A stretch of 64,000 nucleotides of DNA from contig JAJXZS010000034.1 of NCBI GenBank assembly GCA_021779955.1, forward strand, positions 1 through 64,000. The letters are read 5' to 3'. Both the position numbers and the translations under genes were made by a program. The notes beneath the pieces are model-generated. The model had not been told where the DNA came from. It did not search any database and saw only the letters and a list, made by a program, of their open reading frames with translations. Source of the DNA: Chloroflexota bacterium (GTDB lineage: Bacteria > Chloroflexota > Anaerolineae > Anaerolineales > Anaerolineaceae). This document shows positions 7,237 through 15,097 of this stretch, piece by piece (the stretch's first letter is position 1; every line of letters starts with the position of its first letter).

Positions 7237-7968
7237 TTACCCTGGTTTGAGCTCGGTTCGTTCCTGCACTTTCTTCGCCGCCATCGGGGTGGTTGCGCGA
7301 ACGAATCCGATGAACATGATTATCGCGCCAAGCAATTCACTCCAGTAAAGCGCACCTGGTATCCCGAACCGGCTGAAAGCGCCTCCAAACGCGGGCAGGA
7401 TCGCTCCTGTGGCAATCAGCACGTTGCCTACTGCGCGATGCGGCAGAACACGCTTACGCCAGAAGATGTACGCTGAATAGATGGCACCGCCCACCAACGT
7501 TACGGTACCATAGGCGTTGAAGAAGGGGGTGAGTGAACGCACGCCGGGCGACAGGATCGCCGTTCCGCTCAACTCGCTGCCGGTGTGTACGCTCGAAGTC
7601 ATATGGCTCGGGTCGAGTTGAACATGAAATACCTGCCAGGCTGCAAAAAGGGAGGCGAGGCCCAGGATGATCATCAATATGTGCGCAACCATCGGCCGCC
7701 TCACAAGCAAGTACACGGTTCCCTGTCCAAGCCAGGCAGCTACAAGGATGGCGCCGCACAAATACCAAAAACGAAACACCAGGGGATTCCAGCCAAGCAG
7801 CGTATAGTAAGCTTCACAAAAACCGCCGATCCCATAGAAGATCAGGCCAATCCCCCAAAGAAGCAGATGCGGTCCCCTCCGGGCAATATAGCGTTTGAAG
7901 ACAAAGAATGCGAAGATGAAGCTGACGATGCTTGAGACAATCGGCAAATAGGAACTATAGTTCGACAT
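7237..7968 (-). CDS. Seven-helix membrane protein, function unknown
   Basis: The 243-residue protein is built of about seven hydrophobic helices with short loops: PIVSSIVSFIFAFFVF, LLLWGIGLIFYGIGGF, FWYLCGAILVAAWLG, ILMIILGLASLFAAW, YGTVTLVGGAIYSAYIF, NVLIATGAILPAFGG and LLGAIIMFIGFVR. A histidine-kinase 7TM-type sensor region is one resemblance, but no signalling domain is attached. Start 7968 follows AAAGGTGG; the longer frame to 8082 is hydrophilic and lacks a site. No recognised family, and the neighbours give no clue. Confidence 0.65.
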   Translation of the reverse strand: MSNYSSYLPIVSSIVSFIFAFFVFKRYIARRGPHLLLWGIGLIFYGIGGFCEAYYTLLGWNPLVFRFWYLCGAILVAAWLGQGTVYLLVRRPMVAHILMIILGLASLFAAWQVFHVQLDPSHMTSSVHTGSELSGTAILSPGVRSLTPFFNAYGTVTLVGGAIYSAYIFWRKRVLPHRAVGNVLIATGAILPAFGGAFSRFGIPGALYWSELLGAIIMFIGFVRATTPMAAKKVQERTELKPG

Positions 7969-8521
7969 CACGCCTATTCCCACCTTTCTGATGTGATGAA
8001 TTTCTTCTGAGTATAGCGTTCCGAAGGCGCAAATAAAAGCCCCATCGAAAGTCTCCTGGGGTGGCGAAAAATTGGGCATCAAATTAACAAAGAACTCCGA
8101 ATCAAGCAGGCCTGGGAGTTCTTGCGTGAGTCACATTCATATTTGCCTGAAATACCCGAGGGTGGGATGACATTGCCACTTCACACTCCAAGCCAATCCT
8201 AAACTTAATCAAACCTGATCAGAGCAGCATTCTCTGCTTCTTTTCGGTAGCCGTCCCGACAGGCGCAAACATACGAGGCCGATGAACATCAGGATCGCTC
8301 CCAGGAGATGGCACCGAACCGGAGATCACAATAGTAGGAGATTGGAAACGGTATGGAAATAACGGCTAAACTAAATCACAGATACTCCGGATTGTAAATC
8401 GCCAACCAGTTTTGTATCATTAATTATCAGCAAGTGAGCATCCATTGGGGGTCAATTCTGGCTTTCGATACTACGCGAATCAAAAAGCTGCTGCACTTGA
8501 TCTGGCTTCAATTAGAAGAGG
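7969..8521. other. Long gene-poor stretch holding a META-gene 3' remnant
   Basis: No intact gene is seen. Positions about 8095-8165 contain a degenerate copy of the 3' end and terminator of the META gene at 9462: an AAGAACTCC...GGGAGTTCTT hairpin, then TATTTGCCTGAAATACCCGAG, compared with TATTTGCCTGGAACACTCGAG there. The remainder (8170-8521) has no feature I can name. Confidence 0.55.
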
Positions 8522-8887
8522 ATGGGTGATATGAAACTAAAGATCAGCAGTAATGACATCCGCTGGTGGTTCTGGTTGGTGACCCTCGCCTTCATTATTG
8601 CAGCCTTGCTTGGCTGGACGCCAGCCTACATCATCGTGATTGCCATAAGCGCAATACAAGTGGTGTTCTTTCTTGTTCAGGAAAAGAGCTTTTCCGCCTA
8701 TCCTGTTCAGATCAGAATAGTCTACTTTGTCTGGACATTGTTCGGTTTGTGGCCGGGGGTCGGCTTCTTTATGTACATCCTTTTGCTTCTGGGAACCATT
8801 ATGGTCACTTTCTTTGGCCGCTGCCTCATCGCACAGGGGCTGAAATACATGCCATGGAATAGAGAACGCCAAATCAAGCTGAATTGA
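8522..8887 (+). CDS. Small membrane protein, three helices, function unknown
   Basis: This 121-residue protein has three strong membrane segments: WWFWLVTLAFIIAALLGW, IIVIAISAIQVVFFLV, and the long stretch IVYFVWTLFGLWPGVGFFMY to LLGTIMVTFFG. It has a basic C-terminus. AGAGG precedes the ATG at 8522; a second ATG at 8531 is also possible. It resembles short conserved inner-membrane proteins found beside metabolic genes, but I cannot name a family. Confidence 0.65.
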   Translation: MGDMKLKISSNDIRWWFWLVTLAFIIAALLGWTPAYIIVIAISAIQVVFFLVQEKSFSAYPVQIRIVYFVWTLFGLWPGVGFFMYILLLLGTIMVTFFGRCLIAQGLKYMPWNRERQIKLN

Positions 8888-8978
8888 TCTAGCTTTCTAC
8901 CAATAGATAATACAACCGCCCTCGCGATTGGCTATTGTGCATAGAAATCACAAGTTTGACCCATTTATCAGGCGTCTA

Positions 8979-9305
8979 TTAATGAATCACCAGTTTCTTT
9001 TGCCCGGGGGCAAACACAACTTCGAGCCGCTCTGGAAAACCAGACGGTGTCTTGAGCGCTTGCATGAGCTCAAATGCCCAGGCTTTATAGCTGTCCTGTC
9101 CACCGGAGCCTGCCTTGCGCTCAATTTTTTCCAATGCCTGACGACCTCCGTGCGACCAACTGGCTTACGACCATTCTGCTTCGTTACGAAGTCAAATCCG
9201 CCGGACGATAGGAGAGCCTCCACTTCCATAACTTGATCAACTATTCTCTCTGCCGCAGCAACACCGTGAATTTCCCCAATTGTATACGTCTTTGCGAACG
9301 TTCAC
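8979..9305 (-). pseudogene. Decayed gene, two frames joined by a frameshift
   Basis: On the minus strand an open frame without a good start (about 9305 to 9130) reads TYTIGEIHGVAAAERIVDQV then GGFDFVTKQNGRKPVGRTEV. A second frame (about 9150 to stop 8979) reads ERKAGSGGQDSYKAWAFELM then PERLEVVFAPGQKKLVIH. Both look protein-like in composition, while the continuation of each in the other's territory does not. The join lies at a run of A's near 9129-9134. I infer a single ancestral gene broken by a frameshift and lacking its 5' end; family unknown. Confidence 0.45.
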
Positions 9306-9411
9306 TGTATCAAAATATAAGACACCCAAGTCATTTCGACGAAAGAATATCCATTTCTTGATTAGAAAATCACCGTTCTGCCAGGTTCGAGGCGGTATGC
9401 TTGATGATCAC

Positions 9412-9446
9412 AAGAACTCCGGGGCCATCTTGGCCCCGGAGTTCTT
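9412..9446 (-). terminator. Strong hairpin terminator of the META gene
   Basis: A perfect 16-bp stem (9412-9427 with 9431-9446, loop TCT) lies 16 bp past the META stop. The T-run on the minus strand is weak. A degenerate copy lies near 8100-8125. Confidence 0.65.
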
Positions 9447-9461
9447 CAGCGAACCACACTC

Positions 9462-9911
9462 TTATTTGCCTGGAACACTCGAGAGTGTGAGCGCATTTTC
9501 GCCAGACGCAGCGTAGATTACGAGCGTGCTGCCTTCGAGCTTGTAGGTATCTTCACCATTCAGAATCTTCAGCCCCGCCTGCTCCTGCTTCATCACATCT
9601 TCATTCGTGCAGGCCATCAGGGTTGAGATGATCTCAGAGAAGACGATCTTGCCATCCTTGATCTCATATTTCCCGCCGAAGCTGTTGCAGCCAAAGTTCC
9701 CGCTCACCTGTCCGTCAGCGCCAAAGGTGAGGCTGGTATGGACGTCTGCGACGGCGGATACCTGGTCCTTGACCGGGCCAAGCGAAACCAAGGTCCAGTT
9801 GGTGCCCTTCAGACTGGCGGCGTTGGCCACAGGCGCGCCGCACGCAGCCAGGATCAATGCCGATACGGTAAAGAGGACAGTGAAAATCAATGTCAGTTTC
9901 CTTCTAGTCAT
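9462..9911 (-). CDS. META-domain (HslJ-like) lipoprotein
   Basis: The 149-residue protein begins MTRRKLTLIF and has a signal peptide ending in LILAAC, a lipobox, so it is a membrane-anchored lipoprotein. The mature part is one META domain: GTNWTLVSLG at the start, LTFGADGQVSGNFGCNSFGG in the middle and STLMACTNEDVMKQEQAG with conserved Cys, as in HslJ. META proteins are linked to heat or stress resistance in E. coli, without a known activity. GGAGG fixes the start at 9911. A decayed relative lies near 8.1 kb, so the gene was once duplicated. Confidence 0.88.
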   Translation of the reverse strand: MTRRKLTLIFTVLFTVSALILAACGAPVANAASLKGTNWTLVSLGPVKDQVSAVADVHTSLTFGADGQVSGNFGCNSFGGKYEIKDGKIVFSEIISTLMACTNEDVMKQEQAGLKILNGEDTYKLEGSTLVIYAASGENALTLSSVPGK

Positions 9912-10140
9912 TTCTACCTCCAAAAAGTGATTCAGAGCTTAAGACGATGGAGAGGCCAAGAAGTTCCCTCGCCAGCGCAGCATGTGAATTCAAGGAGTGA
10001 ATGGACAAGATCAAAGGGCTATGCCAGGTTCTTTTCACGTTTTTCCTTCACATTTTGTATCATTTTTCGTTTGCTCGTACAATTGATTGCGTCAGAAAGA
10101 GCAGCCGCAGGTCAATAAATTTACAACACTGGAGGAGCCA

Positions 10141-11925
10141 ATGGCGAAACCTTCTGCTCTACACCGCATTCTTGTACTCGCAAGTGCATTCTTGCTGATT
10201 CTCAGTAATGCAGCGTGCACGAGCAACTCAAATCAAGGCAATGCATTGGGCGCTGAAAACCCTACTTCGCAAAAAGAGATCGTACAGCCTGAATTGGAAG
10301 AAGCAAACCAGGTGGTTCAAACGATCGGTGCAGATGGCGGCGCGCTGACGGCTACAGGATTTGACGGCGTAGTCTATACGCTGACGATACCAACTGGTGC
10401 GCTCAGAAAAGATATCGAAGTACGGTTGACGCCTATCCGGTCACTCAAGGGCATCGAACTGAGCGGAGGTCTGATCGGCGCAGTCGACATCCAACCTGAA
10501 GGCCAAATGCTTCTCGAACCTGCGACGCTCGTCATCAAGTCTTCAGCGCCATTCGATCCGGGACGATTTGTCAGTTTCAATTATCAGGGAAAGGCTCAAA
10601 CCCTCGGCCTTTATCCCATGGAAACCAAAGGAAGCGAACTAACCGCTCAGCTCATTCATTTCAGCGGATACGGGGCAGGCATGGCGAACGCATTGGAATA
10701 TCAAAAATTGATCGATTCTACTCAAACAGCAGATCAGCCCCCATCCAATGCTTCATCAGAATCCGGCTTGCCTACAGACAAAAATGACCCTGCTAATTCC
10801 ATGTCGGGCAGCGCTCAGAGTTATGTCAATGAGATTTCGCAAGCGATGACCGACGCGGTGCGAAGCGGTCAAAAGCCTGAATCCGCGAATGCCAAAGTCC
10901 AGGACGCGCTCAGAAGATGGTTCGATCAGATACTCAGGCCGCGGATGATGAAAGTGCAAGATGATGAACATGAGTTTTATGGGGCGATGTTCGACTTCTT
11001 CGCCTGGGGAGCCTTTACGATGACGTTGGGCAGGGACAATGCTTCGAGCGTCGCAGACCTTTTGAAAGAAGGCGGCCAATTGCTGGGACAGGCCAGTATA
11101 CAGGCTGCAGACAGAACCCTAGCCAAATGCAGCGGGGAGAATGTTCTCGATCAAGCAGGAGTCATCCTCGGTTGGAGCGAAAGAATGAGCCTGGTTGAGG
11201 AATTCGTCAAGACGGTCGGGGTTTTCCCTGATAAATCAAGCTACTCAGCAGGAGACCGCAGGGCTGTGGAAACCAAGGCAGGACAATGCGTGAATCTGAC
11301 ACTCAGCATGGATTCCACAGCCGAATGGCAGATTGGGGACGATAGCGGCGGCTATAAATTACAGTCAAATGCTTCAGCCGAAGTGGCACTCGGTCAATGG
11401 CAGTATTTCAGCAATGATGCTGAATTCCTTGGCGCTGAAGCCTCGGCCTCAAGCTATTCGATTTCGCAAACTGAGGGAGAATTTTATGGCAGTTCGGCTG
11501 AAATGAATCAGTTGTGCACGTGGGTTATTCCATCGGGGGGTACAGCCGCAATGCGGGTGAGCGATGTCAGCTTCAACGTGATCAAAGGGGGTATGCTCGA
11601 AATGCCCGAGAGACTTGAACTCAATGAGGTGCGTATTATCCCAGGTATTCCAACGCCTGCAGATAGTCTCAAACTCGATTGTGAATCCTCTTATGGCGAT
11701 TGGACAACTGCCACGTTTCCTCCGATTATCACAGTCTGGTACAACGGATTTGCGGCAACAAATAAAGATATCAGCGGTGAGACTTCTGAAGGTGGAGCCT
11801 ATTTCAGTCTCACGGATTGGCAAAATGGCGATGCCGGCGTTGTATTGCACAAGGTTTTAAACAAAGAAACGGACCTTGAGGGTTCGGTATTGAGATCGTG
11901 GACCACTTTCGATTTGGTACACTGA
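10141..11925 (+). CDS. Large secreted lipoprotein with ZU5-like region
   Basis: The 594-residue protein has a signal peptide and lipobox (ILSNAAC, Cys 26). Residues about 60-180 read IGADGGALTATGFDGVVYTL then IPTGALRKDIEVRLTPI, the pattern of ZU5-like domains found in many bacterial surface lipoproteins. A helical segment (about 220-330) and a beta-rich C-terminal region follow, with a few Cys. I start at ATG 10141 because GGAGGAG precedes it; upstream in-frame codons lack a signal. No enzyme motif is visible. It is probably an exposed envelope protein of unknown role. Confidence 0.75.
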   Translation: MAKPSALHRILVLASAFLLILSNAACTSNSNQGNALGAENPTSQKEIVQPELEEANQVVQTIGADGGALTATGFDGVVYTLTIPTGALRKDIEVRLTPIRSLKGIELSGGLIGAVDIQPEGQMLLEPATLVIKSSAPFDPGRFVSFNYQGKAQTLGLYPMETKGSELTAQLIHFSGYGAGMANALEYQKLIDSTQTADQPPSNASSESGLPTDKNDPANSMSGSAQSYVNEISQAMTDAVRSGQKPESANAKVQDALRRWFDQILRPRMMKVQDDEHEFYGAMFDFFAWGAFTMTLGRDNASSVADLLKEGGQLLGQASIQAADRTLAKCSGENVLDQAGVILGWSERMSLVEEFVKTVGVFPDKSSYSAGDRRAVETKAGQCVNLTLSMDSTAEWQIGDDSGGYKLQSNASAEVALGQWQYFSNDAEFLGAEASASSYSISQTEGEFYGSSAEMNQLCTWVIPSGGTAAMRVSDVSFNVIKGGMLEMPERLELNEVRIIPGIPTPADSLKLDCESSYGDWTTATFPPIITVWYNGFAATNKDISGETSEGGAYFSLTDWQNGDAGVVLHKVLNKETDLEGSVLRSWTTFDLVH

Positions 11926-12153
11926 CGTGGTATAACACGTAATCAGGAGCACAACCCCGATGACCGGGAGACGTTCTCCCAACCAGGTGCTGGGTTGAGT
12001 TGATTGCTCTTGGAAATCATACTACCCAGACCAGCGAATATCATCCATTCGGACCGACTTCGCTTTTCGAGACGCGGTTCGCATTATCCCAAGCTTCGCT
12101 ATAATGGTATTGAGCAATAAAGCATCGAACAGTTAAGGTTCAAAAGGAGAACT

Positions 12154-12660
12154 ATGGAACAACCAACCGTCTTCAATCTCCTGGCCGCTTCAGGGCCATT
12201 CACCGATTATGCTGAGAAGCTGATGCTCTACGGTCAGTTCGTTGGCGCATGGAAGATCGAGGTCAACTGGTTTGATAAGAGCGGGGATGTCACAAAAAAG
12301 GAAAAGGGCGAGTGGTATTTCGACTGGATCCTGGGCGGGCGGGGCATTCAAGATGTGCTGTTCAGGTTGAACAGTCCTCGCGACCAATATGGCACCACAC
12401 TGCGCTGCTACGACCCACTGATCGACGCCTGGCACATCACCTGGATGCGTCCGAATAGCGGCGAATTCTCGAATCTCATCGCCCGGAGGATCGGCGATCG
12501 GATCGTGCAGGAAGGCCTCGCCATCGACTATCTCCACCGAGATCGCTGGAGCTTTGTCGATATCACGCCCAATTCCTTCCGCTGGCTTGGCGAATTCTCG
12601 ACTGATCGGGGCGCCACCTGGCAACTGGAAGAAGAGATCAATTGCGTGCGTAAATCGTAA
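12154..12660 (+). CDS. Conserved protein, lipocalin/DUF1579-like
   Basis: The 168-residue protein is beta-rich with recurring W-containing strands: GAWKIEVNWFD, GEWYFDWILGGRGIQDVLF, WHITWMRP, FRWLGEFSTDRGATWQLEEE. This repeated G-x-W pattern and the ending W-x-hydrophobic-E-E fit the small calycin-like proteins often labelled DUF1579, though the match is approximate. No signal peptide. AAAGGAG precedes the ATG. Ligand and role unknown. Confidence 0.6.
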   Translation: MEQPTVFNLLAASGPFTDYAEKLMLYGQFVGAWKIEVNWFDKSGDVTKKEKGEWYFDWILGGRGIQDVLFRLNSPRDQYGTTLRCYDPLIDAWHITWMRPNSGEFSNLIARRIGDRIVQEGLAIDYLHRDRWSFVDITPNSFRWLGEFSTDRGATWQLEEEINCVRKS

Positions 12661-12760
12661 CAGAGCAGCTTCAAAATCGCTTTTCGGTACGCATCTTTAG
12701 ATTTTGTCTGACGTATATTCAATCGAGAGCTTAACTCGAGACTCATGATGGAGCGTAACA

Positions 12761-13246
12761 ATGAGAGTATTGGTGCTCTATGATTCGTTCTTTGGGAATA
12801 CCGAAAAAGTCGCCCAGGTGATTGCTGCCAATGCAGGTTCAGGCGCCCAGGTGACCTCGGTGAAGGTTGCCGATGCAAAGGTCGGGCAGCTTAAAGAAGC
12901 AGACCTGCTCTTTGTTGGTTCTCCCACACGCGGGTTCAATGCCAGCGAAGGGATGGTTGCTTTTCTCAAGAGCATCCCGGCCGGGTCGCTCAACGGAATC
13001 AAAGCAGCGGTTTTCGATACACGCATCGCGCTCGAAGATATGAAGCCCGCCTTTTTGCGCTTCATGCAAAAAAGGGCCGGCTATGCCGATGTAAAGATGG
13101 TAAAGCTGCTCAAAGCTGCAGGCGCCGATGTGCTCCTTCCGACCATGGGATTCAACGTGGCTAAATCTGAAGGTCCATTGAAAGAAGGCGAGGTCGATCA
13201 GGCTGCGGCATGGGCGAAGCAGATCTTGGAGGGGAACGCCAAGTAG
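12761..13246 (+). CDS. Flavodoxin-domain protein
   Basis: The 161-residue protein is a flavodoxin-like FMN-binding protein. The phosphate loop YDSFFGNTEKVA lies at residues 6-17, FVGSPTRGFNAS (about 52-63) supplies the second FMN loop, and the C-terminal half holds the third. It is of the FldA/FMN-reductase-like, menaquinone-independent protoporphyrinogen-type short class. It likely carries electrons in the cytoplasm and could partner the ferredoxin at 4.3 kb, though nothing links them directly. GGAG lies upstream of the ATG. Confidence 0.85.
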   Translation: MRVLVLYDSFFGNTEKVAQVIAANAGSGAQVTSVKVADAKVGQLKEADLLFVGSPTRGFNASEGMVAFLKSIPAGSLNGIKAAVFDTRIALEDMKPAFLRFMQKRAGYADVKMVKLLKAAGADVLLPTMGFNVAKSEGPLKEGEVDQAAAWAKQILEGNAK

Positions 13247-13269
13247 AGTTGGCGGGCAAGGGAGGGAAC

Positions 13270-13563
13270 ATGAGGATCGTGTCGATCGTGATTTTAGGCA
13301 TGATTTTGCTCCTGCTGCTGGCAGGATGCGTGCCTGCTGCGAATCCATTCGTGGGTACTCCAGACAGCACGGGTGTCATTGGAGGATTCTGGCAGGGATT
13401 GTGGCACGGGATCATCGCGCCGGTGACGTTCATCATTTCTCTCTTCAATTCCAACGTGACCATGTACGACGTGCACAATAACGGCGGCTGGTACAATTTC
13501 GGCTTTTTGCTCGGGGTCGGAGTCTGGGCAGGCGGAGGCGGCGCGGCATCTCGAAGACGATAA
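13270..13563 (+). CDS. Small lipoprotein
   Basis: The 97-residue protein has a signal peptide with lipobox LLLAGC (Cys 20). A short amphipathic middle part reads GGFWQGLWHGIIAPVTFIIS, and the end has a YNFGFLLGVGVWAGGGG segment. The WQGLWHG...ISLF pattern is frequent in small envelope proteins of uncertain role. GGGAGGG supports the start at 13270. It begins 23 bp after the flavodoxin gene and may share its transcript. Confidence 0.7.
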   Translation: MRIVSIVILGMILLLLLAGCVPAANPFVGTPDSTGVIGGFWQGLWHGIIAPVTFIISLFNSNVTMYDVHNNGGWYNFGFLLGVGVWAGGGGAASRRR

Positions 13564-13638
13564 TCCCTGGCGAATCGAGGGCGGGTTCGGAATTCGAGCA
13601 GCAATCCGTTCGAAGGATGAATTCGCCCTTTTTATTCC

Positions 13639-13668
13639 CTTGACATATAGATGATTATCAATATATAA
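13639..13668 (+). promoter_or_regulatory. arsR promoter with overlapping palindrome
   Basis: TTGACA and TATAAT lie about 18 bp apart just upstream of arsR. The spacer is an imperfect palindrome, ATATA-GATGATTATCAA-TATAT, centred on TGATTATCA. Its position over the promoter fits an ArsR operator that represses when arsenite is absent. Confidence 0.65.
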
Positions 13669-13685
13669 TATGCACGTGAGGTGTG

Positions 13686-13994
13686 ATGGGAACAGTTGAT
13701 TTCGCGAAAGCGCTGGCAGACGAGACAAGGCAGAAGATCATGGAGATTTGCTGCTGCCGGAAACTGAGCGTGAGCGAGATCGTGGAGCAGCTCAATGTGA
13801 CTCAGCCCACGGTTTCACATCACCTTAAAGTCTTACGTGATGCCGGCCTAGTCGATGTCGAGCGCCGCGGCAAGGAAATCTACTACACGCTCAACCAGGA
13901 TCGGGTTGCCAAAGCTTGCTGCCAGGTGGCGGGTACCTTTGCGCCCGAAGTTCCAGTAGAGATGGTTCAGGGCTGTAGAGATAAAAGCAAGTAA
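13686..13994 (+). CDS. arsR: ArsR-family metalloregulator
   Basis: This 102-residue winged-helix repressor has the recognition helix QPTVSHHLKVLRDAGLVDVE and the wing RRGKEIYYTL. The metal-sensing site at the start of helix 3 reads EICCCRKLSV (Cys 22-24), close to the ELCVCDL As(III) site of ArsR. A CC pair near the C-terminus may add ligands. It should repress its own promoter until trivalent arsenic binds. arsM lies 63 bp downstream, so both respond together. GAGGTG supports ATG 13686 over GTG 13683. Confidence 0.88.
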   Translation: MGTVDFAKALADETRQKIMEICCCRKLSVSEIVEQLNVTQPTVSHHLKVLRDAGLVDVERRGKEIYYTLNQDRVAKACCQVAGTFAPEVPVEMVQGCRDKSK

Positions 13995-14057
13995 TTTTTT
14001 TTGCGGTCAAACATAGACACATGTCTATATATCTATTTGTTCAACAAGGAGTGAGTA

Positions 14058-14894
14058 ATGGCAATTCGAATTTCATCAAGTAACGATCTCGAGATCAAGA
14101 AGGCAGTGCGAAAGCACTACGCGAGCGCGATCAAAGATCAGGCTGCGTGCTGCGGCTCAAGCTCGAACGGCTGTTGCGATGGTAACGGTAACACGGCCCA
14201 AATCGCGAAACTCTACGAAGATCCCGATTTCACCAGTCTGCCGCAAGATGTAACCGAGATTGCCTTTGGTTGCGGCGATCCTGTGACATTGGCTTCGCTG
14301 GTGCGAGGGCAGACGGTGCTCGACCTGGGTTCCGGCGGTGGCATTGATTGCTTCCTGGCGTCGAGGAAGGTGGGCGAAACCGGCCGCGTCATCGGCGTGG
14401 ATATGACGCCCGATATGATCGATCGCGCCCGCTCCAATCTCGAGAAGGTCAGAGCAAATAACGTAGATTTCAGGTTGGGTGAGATCGAGCACTTGCCTGT
14501 GGAGGACAGGATCGTGGATGTGGTCATCTCGAATTGCGTGATCAACCTGAGCACCGACAAACCCCAGGTCTTTCGAGAAATCTTCCGTGTGCTCAAACCA
14601 GGCGGGCGCTTGGCTGTCAGCGACATCGTGACGGATGGCGTCATTCCAGAAGAGATACGCGAGAGCATGCAGTCCTGGGCGGAGTGCTTCGCAGGCGCAT
14701 GGGACGCGAAAGACTACGTAAAAGCCATCACCGATGCAGGCTTCGTCAACGTCAAGGTGGTTCCAACGTACATGAATGAGGAAATCATTCAAGATAGCCT
14801 GAACAATTCTTCGGATCCAAATGCACAGTCGATGGACGCGTCTGAACTGAAAAAGAAAGTGTTCAGCGCCAAGATCACTGCTGAAAAACGATAA
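14058..14894 (+). CDS. arsM: Arsenite S-adenosylmethionine methyltransferase
   Basis: The 278-residue Rossmann-fold methyltransferase has SAM motif VLDLGSGGGIDCFLA and acidic VIGVDMTPDMI. The three arsenic-ligand cysteines of ArsM are present: Cys 72 (FGCGDP), Cys 160 (SNCVINL) and Cys 210 (AECFAGA). Two N-terminal CC pairs (31-32 and 39-40) are extra. It converts As(III) to methylated species. It follows arsR in a two-gene unit. No efflux pump or reductase is nearby, so methylation may be the detoxification route encoded here. Confidence 0.95.
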   Translation: MAIRISSSNDLEIKKAVRKHYASAIKDQAACCGSSSNGCCDGNGNTAQIAKLYEDPDFTSLPQDVTEIAFGCGDPVTLASLVRGQTVLDLGSGGGIDCFLASRKVGETGRVIGVDMTPDMIDRARSNLEKVRANNVDFRLGEIEHLPVEDRIVDVVISNCVINLSTDKPQVFREIFRVLKPGGRLAVSDIVTDGVIPEEIRESMQSWAECFAGAWDAKDYVKAITDAGFVNVKVVPTYMNEEIIQDSLNNSSDPNAQSMDASELKKKVFSAKITAEKR

Positions 14895-14942
14895 TCAGGG
14901 ATTGGTAACAAGTAATCAGGGACGAGTAAATAGTAATCAGGA

Positions 14943-14981
14943 AGAACCCTTTAATTGAGAATTCGTAAGGGGTTCTTTTCT
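14943..14981 (+). terminator. Terminator after arsM
   Basis: AGAACCC (14943-14949) pairs with GGGTTCT (14970-14976), followed by a T-rich run. Upstream (14892-14942) a short tandem motif AGTAATCAGGGA is repeated about three times with drift. Confidence 0.65.
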
Positions 14982-15097
14982 ATTTCACCTCTGATAGGGT
15001 GTGCCTGCCTACTGAGCGATGAAGACGCAACATGCAGCAGCGTTATGACGAGGGAAAAACGCAACCGCAATTGGGAGATTTGTTTTAGAATTAGGTT

